From an uncultured Collinsella sp. (GTDB lineage Bacteria; Actinomycetota; Coriobacteriia; Coriobacteriales; Coriobacteriaceae): 64,000 nt of DNA. The translations under genes and the position numbers were made by a program. This document shows positions 34,241-43,218 of the stretch, one piece after another (position 1 is the first letter of the stretch; every line of letters starts with the position of its first letter). The stretch covers positions 1 through 64,000 of the forward strand of contig UQKM01000008.1 of the NCBI GenBank assembly GCA_900541685.1, in the 5' to 3' direction. The notes under the pieces were generated by a model. It was not told where the DNA came from, made no database searches, and was given only the letters and a program-made list of their open reading frames with translations.

Positions 34241-34962
34241 CGGTCTATGTGACGGGCGATGTTCACGGCGGCCTTGACATGCAAAAGCTGCGCGATTGGG
34301 ATCTTGGGGATAGCCTGACGAGCGACGACTATCTGATTGTCGCGGGCGACTTTGGCTTTCCGTGGGATTTCTCTGCCGAGGAGTGCGCTGATATCGTTTG
34401 GCTGGAATCGCGGCCCTACACCGTGCTGTTTGTCGACGGCAACCACGAGCGTTTCGATCACTGGGCGGAACGCCCCATGGAGTTGTGGCACGGTGGGCTG
34501 ACGCAGCGCCTGTCGGATACCTCCCCCATACGGCGCCTGACGCGCGGCGAGGTTTTTGAGCTCGACGGCTCAACGGTCTTTACCATGGGCGGCGCCACGA
34601 GCGTGGACAAGGAATACCGCATTCCGTATTCCAGCTGGTGGCCGCATGAGCTGCCGAGTGAGCGCAACTTTGAGGAAGCGCGGGCAAAGCTCGATAGCGT
34701 GGACTGGAAGGTTGACTACGTGATCACCCACACCTGTTCCACGCGCATGCTCTCGCCCACGCTCTATCCGGCACCTGGCTGGAATTACCCCGAAGTCGAT
34801 CGGCTTACGGCGTTTTTCGATGAGCTGGAAGACCGCTTGGACTACAAGCGCTGGTACTACGGGCATTTTCATCGGGATGCCAACCCTGCCGAGCGCCATA
34901 CCGTGCTCTACGACTGCATCGTTCGCCTGGGCGACGAACTCCAGCCCTGGGATGTTGCGTAG
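34237..34962 (+). CDS. Metallophosphoesterase
   Basis: 241 residues. Motifs VTGDVHGGLD, AGDFGFPWDF, VDGNHERFD, THTCS and YYGHFHRD form a complete two-metal site. It overlaps the previous phosphoesterase by 4 nt, so both are translated together. The two share only the general fold motifs and are not close duplicates. Substrate unknown. Confidence 0.85.
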   Translation: MTVYVTGDVHGGLDMQKLRDWDLGDSLTSDDYLIVAGDFGFPWDFSAEECADIVWLESRPYTVLFVDGNHERFDHWAERPMELWHGGLTQRLSDTSPIRRLTRGEVFELDGSTVFTMGGATSVDKEYRIPYSSWWPHELPSERNFEEARAKLDSVDWKVDYVITHTCSTRMLSPTLYPAPGWNYPEVDRLTAFFDELEDRLDYKRWYYGHFHRDANPAERHTVLYDCIVRLGDELQPWDVA

Positions 34963-34977
34963 GGGTGGAGTGAGCGG

Positions 34978-35988
34978 CTACTCGGCCGTTACAGTGATGT
35001 TTTCCCGATGCGCGCGGATGACGTCCCAGCTAAAGTGCTCAGCCAGTTGCTCGGCGGTACGCGGTATGGTGTCCGGCGCGATGCCCGTTTGTCCGGCGAG
35101 CCAGCCCAGCAGCGCCTCGGGCGTGCCAAAGCGGGCACGGAGCTCGCCCAGGTCCAGATCGCGATCGCGCTTGGAAAGACGGCGGCCGTCCGGTGACATG
35201 AGCAGCGGAATGTGCGCGTAGTGCGGCGTGGGCAGTCCCAGCAGATGCTGCAGATAGATCTGGCGCGGCGTGGAGCCCAGCAGGTCGCATCCGCGTACGA
35301 TCTCGGTAATACCCATGGCAGCGTCATCGACCACAACGGCCAGCTGATAGGCAAACACGCCGTCGCTGCGGCGCACCAAAAAGTCGCCGCACTCGGTAGC
35401 GAGTGCCTCGCATTGGGCCCCGTACGTGCGGTCCACGAATTCGATCACGTCGTCTGCAAGGTCATCGACGGTGGGCACGCGCAGACGAGTGGCCGGGGCG
35501 CGCAGAGCGCTGCGGCGGGCGATTTCTTTGGCAGAAAGGTTTCGGCAGGCGCCGCGGTAGATGGGCGTGCCGTCGCTGGCATGCGGCGCGCTTGCGGCGT
35601 GGAGTTCGGCGCGGGTGCAAAAGCAGGGATAGGTGAGACTGGCGTCTTGCAGCTGGCGCAAGGCGCTCTCGTACAGGTCTAGGCGATCGTGCTGGTAGTA
35701 GGGGCCTTCGTCCCACTCGAGTCCCAGCCAGGCCAGGTCGTCAATCAATTGAGCGGCAAGTTCCGGGCGCTTGCAGCGATCGTCCAGGTCCTCGATGCGC
35801 AACACGATGCTGCCGCCCTGGCTGCGGGCCGAAAGCCACGCACACAGGCAGCTGAACACGTTGCCCAGGTGCATGCGGCCCGAGGGCGACGGGGCAAAGC
35901 GGCCCACGACAGGTGCGGGAACGGAGGCGGGCTGCGTCGTTGGCGCATCCGCGGCGGGCGTTGGTATGTTGCGTGCTTTGATATCCAT
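34978..35988 (-). CDS. gluQ: Glutamyl-Q tRNA(Asp) synthetase
   Basis: 336 residues from the ATG at 35988; the open frame continues far upstream but holds no family sequence. Class I synthetase motifs: the HIGH-like SPSGRMHLGN (about 33-42) and the KMSKS-like RRLSKRD near residue 275. A zinc site CFC ... YRGAC is present. It lacks the anticodon-binding domain of GluRS, typical of the enzyme that attaches glutamate to queuosine in tRNA-Asp. It has a short Ala/Pro-rich N-terminal extension. It is convergent with the phosphoesterase pair and separated by only 15 bases. Confidence 0.85.
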   Translation of the reverse strand: MDIKARNIPTPAADAPTTQPASVPAPVVGRFAPSPSGRMHLGNVFSCLCAWLSARSQGGSIVLRIEDLDDRCKRPELAAQLIDDLAWLGLEWDEGPYYQHDRLDLYESALRQLQDASLTYPCFCTRAELHAASAPHASDGTPIYRGACRNLSAKEIARRSALRAPATRLRVPTVDDLADDVIEFVDRTYGAQCEALATECGDFLVRRSDGVFAYQLAVVVDDAAMGITEIVRGCDLLGSTPRQIYLQHLLGLPTPHYAHIPLLMSPDGRRLSKRDRDLDLGELRARFGTPEALLGWLAGQTGIAPDTIPRTAEQLAEHFSWDVIRAHRENITVTAE

Positions 35989-36125
35989 GCGGACGAGTAT
36001 AGCGCGGGGCACGGTAGGGAAGGCGTTGCCGTGGCTCGCAAATTGGCGGCGCTGCGCATTGCGCACGGTGGGCCTGCAGCTCAACGTCTCGATCGCCGCA
36101 CGCCGACTCGGCCTTATACACGACA

Positions 36126-36161
36126 GAAACCCCGGCAGCTCTTCGCAACTGCCGGGGTTTC
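36126..36161. terminator. Strong hairpin, probable terminator
   Basis: GAAACCCCGGCAG / CTGCCGGGGTTTC with a 10-base loop: a perfect 13-bp stem with A's on one side and T's at the other, usable in both directions. The gene it serves is unclear because the flanking genes are divergent, so a lost gene or a small RNA is possible. Confidence 0.55.
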
Positions 36162-36364
36162 CGCGGAAAAGGGGGACATGATCCTCAAGCGAACGGCAAA
36201 GGGGCAAACCGTTTTCGCTCAACTGCTTTATGCCCTTCGACCACAGGCTCAAACAGCGTATGTCGCGCCCACACAAAGCCGCTACACCTGTGACGGAGCT
36301 GTGAAGTGGTGTCTATCGTTGATGCAGGCCGTGCCAAAGAGTGTCCCAAATTGCCGGCAGATAA

Positions 36365-36418
36365 GGAACGTCCCTAAGTGCCAGACTCGGGTGGGACTTT
36401 TGTCCCATTTGACGTTCC
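36365..36418. repeat. Nested inverted repeat
   Basis: Outer arms GGAACGTC / GACGTTCC and an inner hairpin GGGACTTTTGTCCC. Looks like a small extragenic palindrome; position is shortly before the DUF2207 gene. Confidence 0.55.
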
Positions 36419-36497
36419 GTTGGCCCAGATATTCGTCATGTGTGCCCGCAAACGTGGGACAATGGCGATGTTGGTTTTACAGACAAAGGATGTGCCT

Positions 36498-38441
36498 ATG
36501 AACGCCCCCGTTGCCAATGCCTGCCGGCAGCGCCGCTTGTTTGCGCGATTCGTTTCCGTCTGCGCGTTTGTCGCGTTTGCGTTGCTGCTGCTGCCTGTCG
36601 CCGCCCACGCCGACGGCTACTCCATGACCCAAACCTATATCGGTGCCACGGTCGAGGCCGATGGATCGCTGACCGTTGTCGAAGGACGCCAGTTCGATTT
36701 CGACGACGACATCAACGGCGTGTTTTGGGAGATCAATGCGGGCACCAACCAGCAGGGCGGCGCGGCGGGCGTCAATGTGTTGAGCGTCGAGGAAGACGAC
36801 ACCGCGTTTAACAAGGTCGACAGCGCAAACAAAGGCGACAGCGGCGTCTATACGGTTGAGCAGTCCGACGGCGGCGTAAAGATCAAGGTTTTCAGCCCCC
36901 ACGAGAGCGGCGACAGCGCGATCTATTATGTGAGCTACACCATGACCGGTGCGGTTATGAATTGGGCCGATACCGCCGAGCTCTACTGGAAGTTTGTGGG
37001 CGACGGCTGGTCCGCGGATTCCGACGATGTCGAGATGGAAGTGTACTTCGCAAATGCTGCCGCCGGGACGGCGGCCATCAAGGGCGATAACTTCCGTGCA
37101 TGGGGCCACGGCCCGCTGACGGGCGACGTGTCGCTCGATGTGGACGAGCCCATGGTTACCTATACCATTCCCTGCGTGCATGAGGGCGAATTCGCCGAGG
37201 CGCGCATCGCCTTCCCCAGCGATTGGGTGCCGCAGCTTGCCGCTTCGGGCGAAGAGCGCATGTCGACGATCCTGAGCGAGGAGAAGGCATGGGCCGACGA
37301 GGCTAACGCCCGCCGCGCTCACGCTCGCATGATTGCCAATGCACTTGCCGTGCTAAGTGTTGTCGCGGCGGTGGCCTTTACCGGCACAATCGTTGTGCTC
37401 AAGCTGCGCCGTCGCAAACCCAAGCCGCTTTTCCAGGACGAATATTTCCGCGATGTACCTTCGGCCGACCATCCCGCCGTGCTTTCGGCCCTCATGAGCT
37501 GGAACGAGGTGCCCGATCAGGCATATATCGCCACGCTCATGAAGCTCACCGACGACCGTGTGATCAAGCTGGAACAGGCGACCGTGACCAAGGCCAAGAA
37601 GGGTCTGTTGGGGCGCGAAAAAGAAGAGCAGACGTATCGCGTGACGGTGAGTGATGTGGGCTGGAAGTCGGCCAAGGGCATTGACCGCATGGTGCTCAAG
37701 GTCTTCTTTGCCGGTGCTAAGCCCGACGAGAACGGTGATCGCTCGCGCACGTTTGACGAGCTGCAGCACTACGTTAAGCAGCACGCTACGCCCGTGGGCG
37801 ACAAACTCGAGGACTATCAGAACACCGTTAAGGGCAAGCTGGCCGATAGCGAGTACGTTGCCTCGGACGGCATTGTCGCAATGGTGTTTTGTCTGGTTCT
37901 TGGTATCCTGATCGCCTTTGTTCCCGTGGGATCCATCTTCTTTACCGACGGCGCACAGGCGAACATTATCGCCGCGGTTATCTCGGTGCCGATTGTGCTG
38001 GTGGGTATTGGCGTGGGCCTTACGTTCCGCCGCTTTACGCCGGAGGGCGCCGAGGTGGCGGCTCGATGCAAGGCGCTTAAGCATTGGCTCGAGGACTTCA
38101 CGCGCCTCAAGGAAGCCGTCCCCGGCGATCTGGTCCTGTGGAATAAACTTCTGGTGATGGGTGCGGCGCTGGGCGTTTCGAAGGAAGTCCTGCGTCAGCT
38201 TGCCGAGGCCGTACCGCCTGAGGTGCGCGAGGCCGACGGTTTCTACGACAATTATCCCTGCTACTGGTGGTACTACCATCATTACGGCAACGAGTCGCCG
38301 ATGGATTCATTCGATGGCGTGTATCACGAGAGCATCCGTGAGCTCGCGTCGAGCTCGGACAGCTCGGGTGGCGGCGGAGGCGGTGGCTTCTCGGGCGGCG
38401 GAGGCGGCGGCGTCGGCGGAGGCGGCGGCGGAACGTTCTAA
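36498..38441 (+). CDS. DUF2207 family membrane protein
   Basis: 647 residues from the ATG at 36498 (AAAGGA 7 nt upstream). A signal peptide (about 10-38) precedes a beta-rich extracellular DUF2207 domain (DGYSMTQTYIGATVEADG, VFWEINAG). Transmembrane segments lie at about 280-302 and two more at about 455-505, with cytoplasmic parts between and after. It ends in a Gly-rich tail of the GGGGGFSGGGG kind, a hallmark of this YciQ-like family. Function in the envelope is unknown. A strong terminator follows at once. Confidence 0.8.
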   Translation: MNAPVANACRQRRLFARFVSVCAFVAFALLLLPVAAHADGYSMTQTYIGATVEADGSLTVVEGRQFDFDDDINGVFWEINAGTNQQGGAAGVNVLSVEEDDTAFNKVDSANKGDSGVYTVEQSDGGVKIKVFSPHESGDSAIYYVSYTMTGAVMNWADTAELYWKFVGDGWSADSDDVEMEVYFANAAAGTAAIKGDNFRAWGHGPLTGDVSLDVDEPMVTYTIPCVHEGEFAEARIAFPSDWVPQLAASGEERMSTILSEEKAWADEANARRAHARMIANALAVLSVVAAVAFTGTIVVLKLRRRKPKPLFQDEYFRDVPSADHPAVLSALMSWNEVPDQAYIATLMKLTDDRVIKLEQATVTKAKKGLLGREKEEQTYRVTVSDVGWKSAKGIDRMVLKVFFAGAKPDENGDRSRTFDELQHYVKQHATPVGDKLEDYQNTVKGKLADSEYVASDGIVAMVFCLVLGILIAFVPVGSIFFTDGAQANIIAAVISVPIVLVGIGVGLTFRRFTPEGAEVAARCKALKHWLEDFTRLKEAVPGDLVLWNKLLVMGAALGVSKEVLRQLAEAVPPEVREADGFYDNYPCYWWYYHHYGNESPMDSFDGVYHESIRELASSSDSSGGGGGGGFSGGGGGGVGGGGGGTF

Positions 38442-38455
38442 CGGTCGTAAGCTAT

Positions 38456-38503
38456 GGGATGGGCTTTTCTCGACAGCCGTCGGGGAAAGCCCATCCCCTT
38501 TTT
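38456..38503 (+). terminator. Intrinsic terminator of the DUF2207 gene
   Basis: GGGATGGGCTTT / AAAGCCCATCCC followed by CTTTTT: a long, nearly perfect stem 15 bases after the stop codon. Confidence 0.85.
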
Positions 38504-38631
38504 ATGTGCCAAAATGCGCCGATCCTCCCGCTTTTGCCCGTAGTCCCCTCCATCGGAAGGGGCAGTGGGCAAAAAATGGCAAATATGAGTACTGTTGCCG
38601 AAATGGTTGCATTAATTTGCGCTTAATTACC

Positions 38632-40178
38632 GGCCCCTAATGAGAGTATTGGTGGCGCGCGCAGACGTGGTGTAAGAGCGTCCCGAGGTCCGTCGCTGCA
38701 AGTCCCGATGTTACTCCTTCTTGAGACCGCGCCTCTCGACTATCTCGTCCACTATCTCCCTGGCGCGCCGCCCGAGCGCGCGGCGCCTCCCCTCTGTCGG
38801 GGCCGGCCTGTCCGCGGGCTCGGCGAAGCCCTCGGCGGCCGAGGCCTCGGAGAACACGCGCTGCTGGGACCACTGTCCCTCGGTCTCCATGAGGCTCGCG
38901 CACGTCAGGCGCAGCATCGACTCCCTCGAGGGGAAGGACTGCACGACCCTGTAGCGGCGCTTTATCTCGCGGTTGGCGCGTTCCTGGACGTTGTTGGTGC
39001 GGAGCTTGGCCCAGTGCGCCCTGGGGAAGGCCGTGAACGCCAGCGCGGAGTCCTCGGCCTGCTCGAAGACCTCGCCGGCCCTGGCGGACACCGACGCCAC
39101 CCAGGGCGCCGCCTCGGCCCACACGCAGCGCGCGAGGTCGGGGTCGTCCTGGTAGACCGCGGCGTGCACGAGGTCCCTGACGGCCGCCTTGGAGTCCTCG
39201 GGCCTGCCCGAGCAGGCGCTCTGGAGGTTGCGCTGCAGGTGCGTCACGCAGCGCTGCCAGGCGCAGCCCTGGAACAGGCGCGAGACGGCGGCCACGAGCC
39301 CGGCGTGGCTGTCGGAGACCACGAGGCGAACGCCGGCCAGCCCGCGCTCGCGCAGCCCGCCGAGGAATGCCGCCCAGGAGTCCTCGCTCTCGGTGTCGAC
39401 CACGTCGCAGCCCAGGAAGTGCTTGCGCCCGTCGGCGCCTAGCCCGATCGCGGTCACGACGCCCTGCGAGACGACCGACGAGCCGACCCTGCAGCTCATG
39501 TAGGTGGCGTCGAGCCACAGGTAGCAGCACGGCGTGCCCGACAGGTCGCGGCGGCGGAACTCCGCCACCTCGGCGTCGAGGTCGGAGCAGAGGCTCGAGA
39601 CCTCCGAGCTCGACAGCGAGGATATGCCCAGCTTGGACGCCACGCGCTCGACCTTGCGGGTGGACACGCCGCATACGTACATCTCCTGCACGATGGCGGC
39701 CACCGAGGTGTCGACGCGCGACCATCGCGCGAGCATGCCCTCGGGGTAGTAGGTGCCGTGCCTGAGCTTGGGTATCTCGAGCTCCACGTCGCCCACGGCG
39801 GTCTTGAGCGACCTGGGGCGGTAGCCGTTGCGGCTGTTCTCCCTGCCGTCGCTGCGCTCGTTGCGGCTCGCGCCGCACATCTGCTGGGCCTCGGAGTCCA
39901 TCAGCGCGTTCATCACGCTGCCCAGCACCCTGCACGCGAACTCGCGCGCGTCGCCGCGCTCCTGCCAAAGCCTCGCCGCCTCGAGGGCCTCGTCGCGGCC
40001 GAGGCGCAGTACACTCTCTTCTTGGGGCATCGCCTTTCCTTCCATCCGTCACCTTCATTACTCCAACGACGAATTCTAGGCGGTGTCCCCTCCCTTTCAA
40101 GAAAGGGCGGAGGCGGGGCATTCCCCGCCTCTTACACCACATCTCTGCGCGCTACCAGAGTATTTCTCGTTAGGGGCC
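38632..40178 (-). mobile_element. IS256-family insertion sequence
   Basis: About 1547 bp. Both ends read GGCCCCTAAYGAGA inward, and the inverted similarity runs on to GTGGTGTAAGAG, giving imperfect terminal repeats of nearly 50 bases. It holds one transposase gene. I see no clear 8-9 bp target duplication (TTAATTACC on the left, ACTTTTATT on the right), so one end may have diverged or recombined. Confidence 0.85.
38711..40030 (-). CDS. IS256-family transposase
   Basis: 439 residues from the ATG at 40030, which has GGAAAGG in front; an ATG five codons earlier is less well placed. DDE motifs: LWLDATYMSCRVG (first Asp), VVSDSHAG (second Asp) and NVQERANREIKRR (Glu). MCGASRNERSDGRENSRNGY is the conserved N-terminal block of the Mutator/IS256 group. 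Complete and without frameshift, so the element may be active. Confidence 0.9.
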   Translation of the reverse strand: MPQEESVLRLGRDEALEAARLWQERGDAREFACRVLGSVMNALMDSEAQQMCGASRNERSDGRENSRNGYRPRSLKTAVGDVELEIPKLRHGTYYPEGMLARWSRVDTSVAAIVQEMYVCGVSTRKVERVASKLGISSLSSSEVSSLCSDLDAEVAEFRRRDLSGTPCCYLWLDATYMSCRVGSSVVSQGVVTAIGLGADGRKHFLGCDVVDTESEDSWAAFLGGLRERGLAGVRLVVSDSHAGLVAAVSRLFQGCAWQRCVTHLQRNLQSACSGRPEDSKAAVRDLVHAAVYQDDPDLARCVWAEAAPWVASVSARAGEVFEQAEDSALAFTAFPRAHWAKLRTNNVQERANREIKRRYRVVQSFPSRESMLRLTCASLMETEGQWSQQRVFSEASAAEGFAEPADRPAPTEGRRRALGRRAREIVDEIVERRGLKKE

Positions 40179-40334
40179 ACTTTTATTGAACATAGGAGGA
40201 AATACGTTAGCTCGCCCGGCTGACCGCCGTGTCTAAAAGCCTCAAAATGCCCCAAATCGCTGCTACTAAAAAGGTAACAGTACTCATATTTGATGTTTTT
40301 TGCCCACGGCTATTTGCAGACTCCCTAGGCTACT

Positions 40335-40398
40335 CATTGGGGACAGACTTAAATGACCAGTCGTTGGGGATCAGTCATTGGGGATAGACTTAAATGAC
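40335..40398. repeat. Short direct repeats, 23 bp
   Basis: CATTGGGGACAGACTTAAAT(GAC) at 40335-40357 and CATTGGGGATAGACTTAAAT(GAC) at 40376-40398, one mismatch. They lie downstream of the acetyltransferase gene. This looks like a fragment of a dispersed extragenic repeat. Confidence 0.7.
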
Positions 40399-40416
40399 TA
40401 GGTATGGTTGCTGGGC

Positions 40417-41058
40417 CTAGACGGTTAGGTCCAGCTCGTAGAGGAAGCTTTCACGCGGCATGTCGTGACGACGCTCTTCGCGGTTGGCGCGGTGCGTGGC
40501 CGTGCGCTTAAAGCCGTGCAGCTCGTAGAACTTCCACGAGCAGTTGGAGTCGGTGTACAGGTGCGCCCTTGTCGCCCCGCGCGAGGAAAGGTACGAGACA
40601 GCGGCATCGAGCAACACCGAGCCAACGCCCAGGCCATGGACATCGGGATCGACGGCGAGCAGCGTGACTTCGTTGTCGTGCGGCAATGGGCTGCTCTCGA
40701 GCAGGCGGTTGTTGGTTCGGATGGTTGCGCGCACAAACGAGAGATACTCGGCGCAGGCATCGGGCTCCAGTTCGCGCATCTGCGAAAGCAGCGCGCGTTC
40801 GGTATCCATCCAATGCTCGTTGATAGTGACGCCGGGGCTCTGTCCTGCGCGTGCAAGCGCAATGCCGCGCGCCTCGCCGTCAATTACCGCAACCTGCGAA
40901 AACGTCGAGGACGAAAGGCAATAGGCGAGGTCGCATGCGGCCTCGAGGCGGTTGTACTCATCGTTATCCGAATTGTTATGCCAAAGCTGCTGCAGAATCA
41001 GCGCGACGGCGTCGAAGTCTTCGGTATCAAACGGTCGGTAGAGAACCCGCGAGACCAT
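40417..41058 (-). CDS. GNAT-family N-acetyltransferase
   Basis: 213 residues. The acetyl-CoA motif A is VTLLAVDPDVHGLGVGSVLLDAA, and motif B is YTDSNCSWKFYELHGFKR. The N-terminal half is a helical, family-specific part. The start at 41058 has AAAGAGG upstream. Substrate unknown. It reads toward the short repeats, and its start is divergent from purH. Confidence 0.8.
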   Translation of the reverse strand: MVSRVLYRPFDTEDFDAVALILQQLWHNNSDNDEYNRLEAACDLAYCLSSSTFSQVAVIDGEARGIALARAGQSPGVTINEHWMDTERALLSQMRELEPDACAEYLSFVRATIRTNNRLLESSPLPHDNEVTLLAVDPDVHGLGVGSVLLDAAVSYLSSRGATRAHLYTDSNCSWKFYELHGFKRTATHRANREERRHDMPRESFLYELDLTV

Positions 41059-41335
41059 GGTGCCTCTTTCTTTTGCGGATGCATATCGAGCACAGTTCTA
41101 CCACGCTATTGGCATCTAATTATGGTGCCCCTGTGTTCCATGAACTCACCGTGCCCGATGCCGTGTCCATCCCCTCCGCTCGCAAACTTTTTCTGCACAG
41201 CCGTGCGTTGCGGGGTGCATCGATGCGCTCGATGCGCTACATTAAATCAGTATTTTCAATGCCGCTGCGCGAGCGCTGCAGATCGACGTATCACCGACTC
41301 ACAGAGCACGGCGGCGTACCAGACAGGAGGACTGC

Positions 41336-42943
41336 ATGGGATCTGATGTGAAGATCGCACGCGCGTTGATCTCGGTTACCGATAAGACGGGTGTCGTCGA
41401 TTTCGCACGGACGCTGGTTGATGACTTTGGCGTCGAGATCATCTCTACGGGCGGCACGGCTCGTGCCATCGAGGACGCGGGCGTTCCCGTAACCCCCATC
41501 GAGGAGTTCACGGGCTATCCCGAGATGATGGACGGCCGCGTTAAGACCCTACACCCCAAGGTTCACGGCGCGCTGCTGGCCCGCCGCGATTCCGAGCAGC
41601 ACATGCAGGAGGCCGCCCAGCACGGCATTAAGCTGATCGACCTGGTCGTCGTCAACCTGTACGAGTTCGAGAAGACCGTCGCCAACCCCGAGGTCACCTT
41701 TGCGGATGCCATCGAGCACATCGACATCGGTGGCCCCTCCATGTTGCGCTCTGCCGCCAAGAACGCCGCGAGCGTTACCGTCATCTCCGACCCGGCCGAC
41801 TATGATGCCGTCCTGGCCGAGATGCGCGAGACCGGTGGCTGCACCACGCTTTCCACCCGTCGTCGCCTGCAGGTGAAGGTCTACCAGACCACCGCCGCCT
41901 ACGACACGGCTATCTCCCGTTGGCTTGCCGCCCAGGCAAGCGACGTGGCGGACACCTCTGCCAAGCTCGAGATTTCGCTGGAGAAGGTCGACGACCTGCG
42001 CTATGGTGAGAATCCTCAGCAAAAGGCTACGGTCTACCGCTTTGCCGAGGGCTGCGAGAACACCGCGAGCTCTCAGTTCCCGCTTGTGGGCTCCGAGCAG
42101 ATCCAGGGCAAGCCGCTCAGCTACAACAACTATCTGGACGCCGATGCCGCCTGGAACCTGGTCCGCGAGTTCGACGAGCCGGCCTGCGTGATCCTCAAGC
42201 ATCAGAACCCCTGCGGTTCCGCCGTTGCCGAGGATATCACGGCCGCCTACGACCGCGCTTTCGCCTGCGATCCCAAGAGCGCCTTCGGCGGCATCATCGC
42301 CTGCAACCGCGAGGTTCCCTTTGAGCTGGTTGAGCACTTCGCCGACCAGAACAAGCAGTTCGTCGAGGTCATCATCGCCCCGAGCTACACCGATGAGGCG
42401 CTCGAGCGCATGGCCAAGCGCCCCAACCTGCGCGTGCTGGCTACCGGCGGCGTGGACCACGGTGCCCAGGTGGAGCTGCGCTCCATCGACGGCGGCATGC
42501 TGGTGCAGGAGGTCGACCACGTGACCGAGGATCCCGCGACCTTTACGTTCCCCACCGACCGCAAGCCCACCGACGCCGAGATGGCCGAGCTCGAGTTTGC
42601 CTGGAAGGTCTGCAAGGGCGTTAAGTCCAACGCCATTCTGGTCTCCAAGGGCAAGGCCGGCATTGGCATGGGCCCGGGTCAGCCCAACCGCGTTGACTCC
42701 GCACTGCTTGCCTGCGAACGCGCCGAGGACTTTTGCGAGCGCGAAGGCGTGGAGAAGGGCGGCTTTGCCTGCGCAAGTGACGCGTTCTTCCCGTTCCGCG
42801 ACAACGTCGACGTGCTTGCCGCACACGGCGTGACCTGCATCATCCAGCCCGGTGGCTCCAAGCGCGACGACGAGAGCATCCAGGCCTGCAACGAGCACAA
42901 TATTGCTATGGTCTTCACGGGCGCCCGCCACTTCCGCCATTAA
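41336..42943 (+). CDS. purH: Bifunctional AICAR transformylase/IMP cyclohydrolase
   Basis: 535 residues, the usual length. The N-terminal cyclohydrolase domain shows ISVTDKTGVVDFAR, ISTGGTARAI and VKTLHPKVHGALLARR. The C-terminal transformylase has KHQNPCGSAVA, SAFGGIIACNR, GIGMGPGQPNRVDS and ASDAFFPFRDNVD. It catalyses the last two steps of purine synthesis to IMP. GGAGGACTGC ribosome site before the ATG. The 277 bases upstream hold no riboswitch I can recognise. No other pur gene is adjacent. Confidence 0.97.
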   Translation: MGSDVKIARALISVTDKTGVVDFARTLVDDFGVEIISTGGTARAIEDAGVPVTPIEEFTGYPEMMDGRVKTLHPKVHGALLARRDSEQHMQEAAQHGIKLIDLVVVNLYEFEKTVANPEVTFADAIEHIDIGGPSMLRSAAKNAASVTVISDPADYDAVLAEMRETGGCTTLSTRRRLQVKVYQTTAAYDTAISRWLAAQASDVADTSAKLEISLEKVDDLRYGENPQQKATVYRFAEGCENTASSQFPLVGSEQIQGKPLSYNNYLDADAAWNLVREFDEPACVILKHQNPCGSAVAEDITAAYDRAFACDPKSAFGGIIACNREVPFELVEHFADQNKQFVEVIIAPSYTDEALERMAKRPNLRVLATGGVDHGAQVELRSIDGGMLVQEVDHVTEDPATFTFPTDRKPTDAEMAELEFAWKVCKGVKSNAILVSKGKAGIGMGPGQPNRVDSALLACERAEDFCEREGVEKGGFACASDAFFPFRDNVDVLAAHGVTCIIQPGGSKRDDESIQACNEHNIAMVFTGARHFRH

Positions 42944-42964
42944 GTAGGGAGGTGGCGCTGCGGC

Positions 42965-43057
42965 TTGCCCAGCCACCGCACCTTGCCGTTCATTCGTCGC
43001 TCGCGTACCCAAGTACGCGTCGCTCCTCTTTCACGGCAATCTGCGGCACCTGGGCAA
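42965..43057. repeat. Long extragenic imperfect hairpin behind purH
   Basis: Outer arms TTGCCC / GGGCAA, then CTTGCCGT / ACGGCAA and a central CGCGTACCCAAGTACGCG. About 93 bases, each layer with the same order inverted, so the transcript could fold into one long interrupted stem. No T run follows; a conventional terminator lies further on at 43143. Confidence 0.65.
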
Positions 43058-43142
43058 CCCTCGCCGACCTGTTAGGTTGACTGGGGAGGATGGGATGTTA
43101 TCTCGTCCCTTGGATTGGCTTCGTTTCTAAAAAAATCTCTGC

Positions 43143-43178
43143 AAAAGACGGCCGCTCCGTTTGGAGGGCCGTCTTTTT
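43143..43178 (+). terminator. Intrinsic terminator
   Basis: AAAAGACGGCC / GGGCCGTCTTTTT, stem of about 10 bp with T run. It separates purH from the 43219 gene. Confidence 0.85.
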
Positions 43179-43218
43179 GGTATAAGAGGACGGAATGACT
43201 AACACGAAAGGTACAACC

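Larger units (their letters stand above)
35989..36497. other. Intergenic region with a terminator-like hairpin and nested inverted repeats
   Basis: About 510 bases between divergent gluQ and the DUF2207 gene. It contains a perfect 13-bp hairpin (36126-36161) and a nested inverted repeat (36365-36418). An open frame from 36178 has a G-rich site upstream but no protein-like composition, and I do not annotate it. Confidence 0.5.
38567..40305. repeat. MITE-like repeat, family B, interrupted by an IS256-family element
   Basis: The left end reads GGGCAAAAAATGGCAAATAT and then GAGTACTGTT; the right end at 40257-40305 is its inverted counterpart (AACAGTACTCATATTTGATG and then TTTTTTGCCC). The same ends delimit a 226-bp unit at 56937-57162. 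With the insertion sequence (38632-40178) removed, about 190 bp of element remain, so the IS landed inside the repeat. Confidence 0.7.

Noticed and set aside
35989..36276. Upstream extension of the gluQ frame
   Set aside because: Synthetase homology starts only after the ATG at 35988; the extra part overlaps a terminator-like hairpin.
36178..36501. Open frame starting ATGATCCTCAAG before the DUF2207 gene
   Set aside because: A G-rich site precedes it, but the frame crosses an extragenic palindrome and its composition is not protein-like.
41059..41335. Purine riboswitch upstream of purH
   Set aside because: I looked for the three-way-junction loop sequences and did not see them; the region has no convincing conserved fold.
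43000..43030. CRISPR-like repeated TACGCG/GTCGCT units
   Set aside because: They are the two arms of one hairpin, not regularly spaced repeats; no spacer pattern or cas gene is present anywhere in the window.
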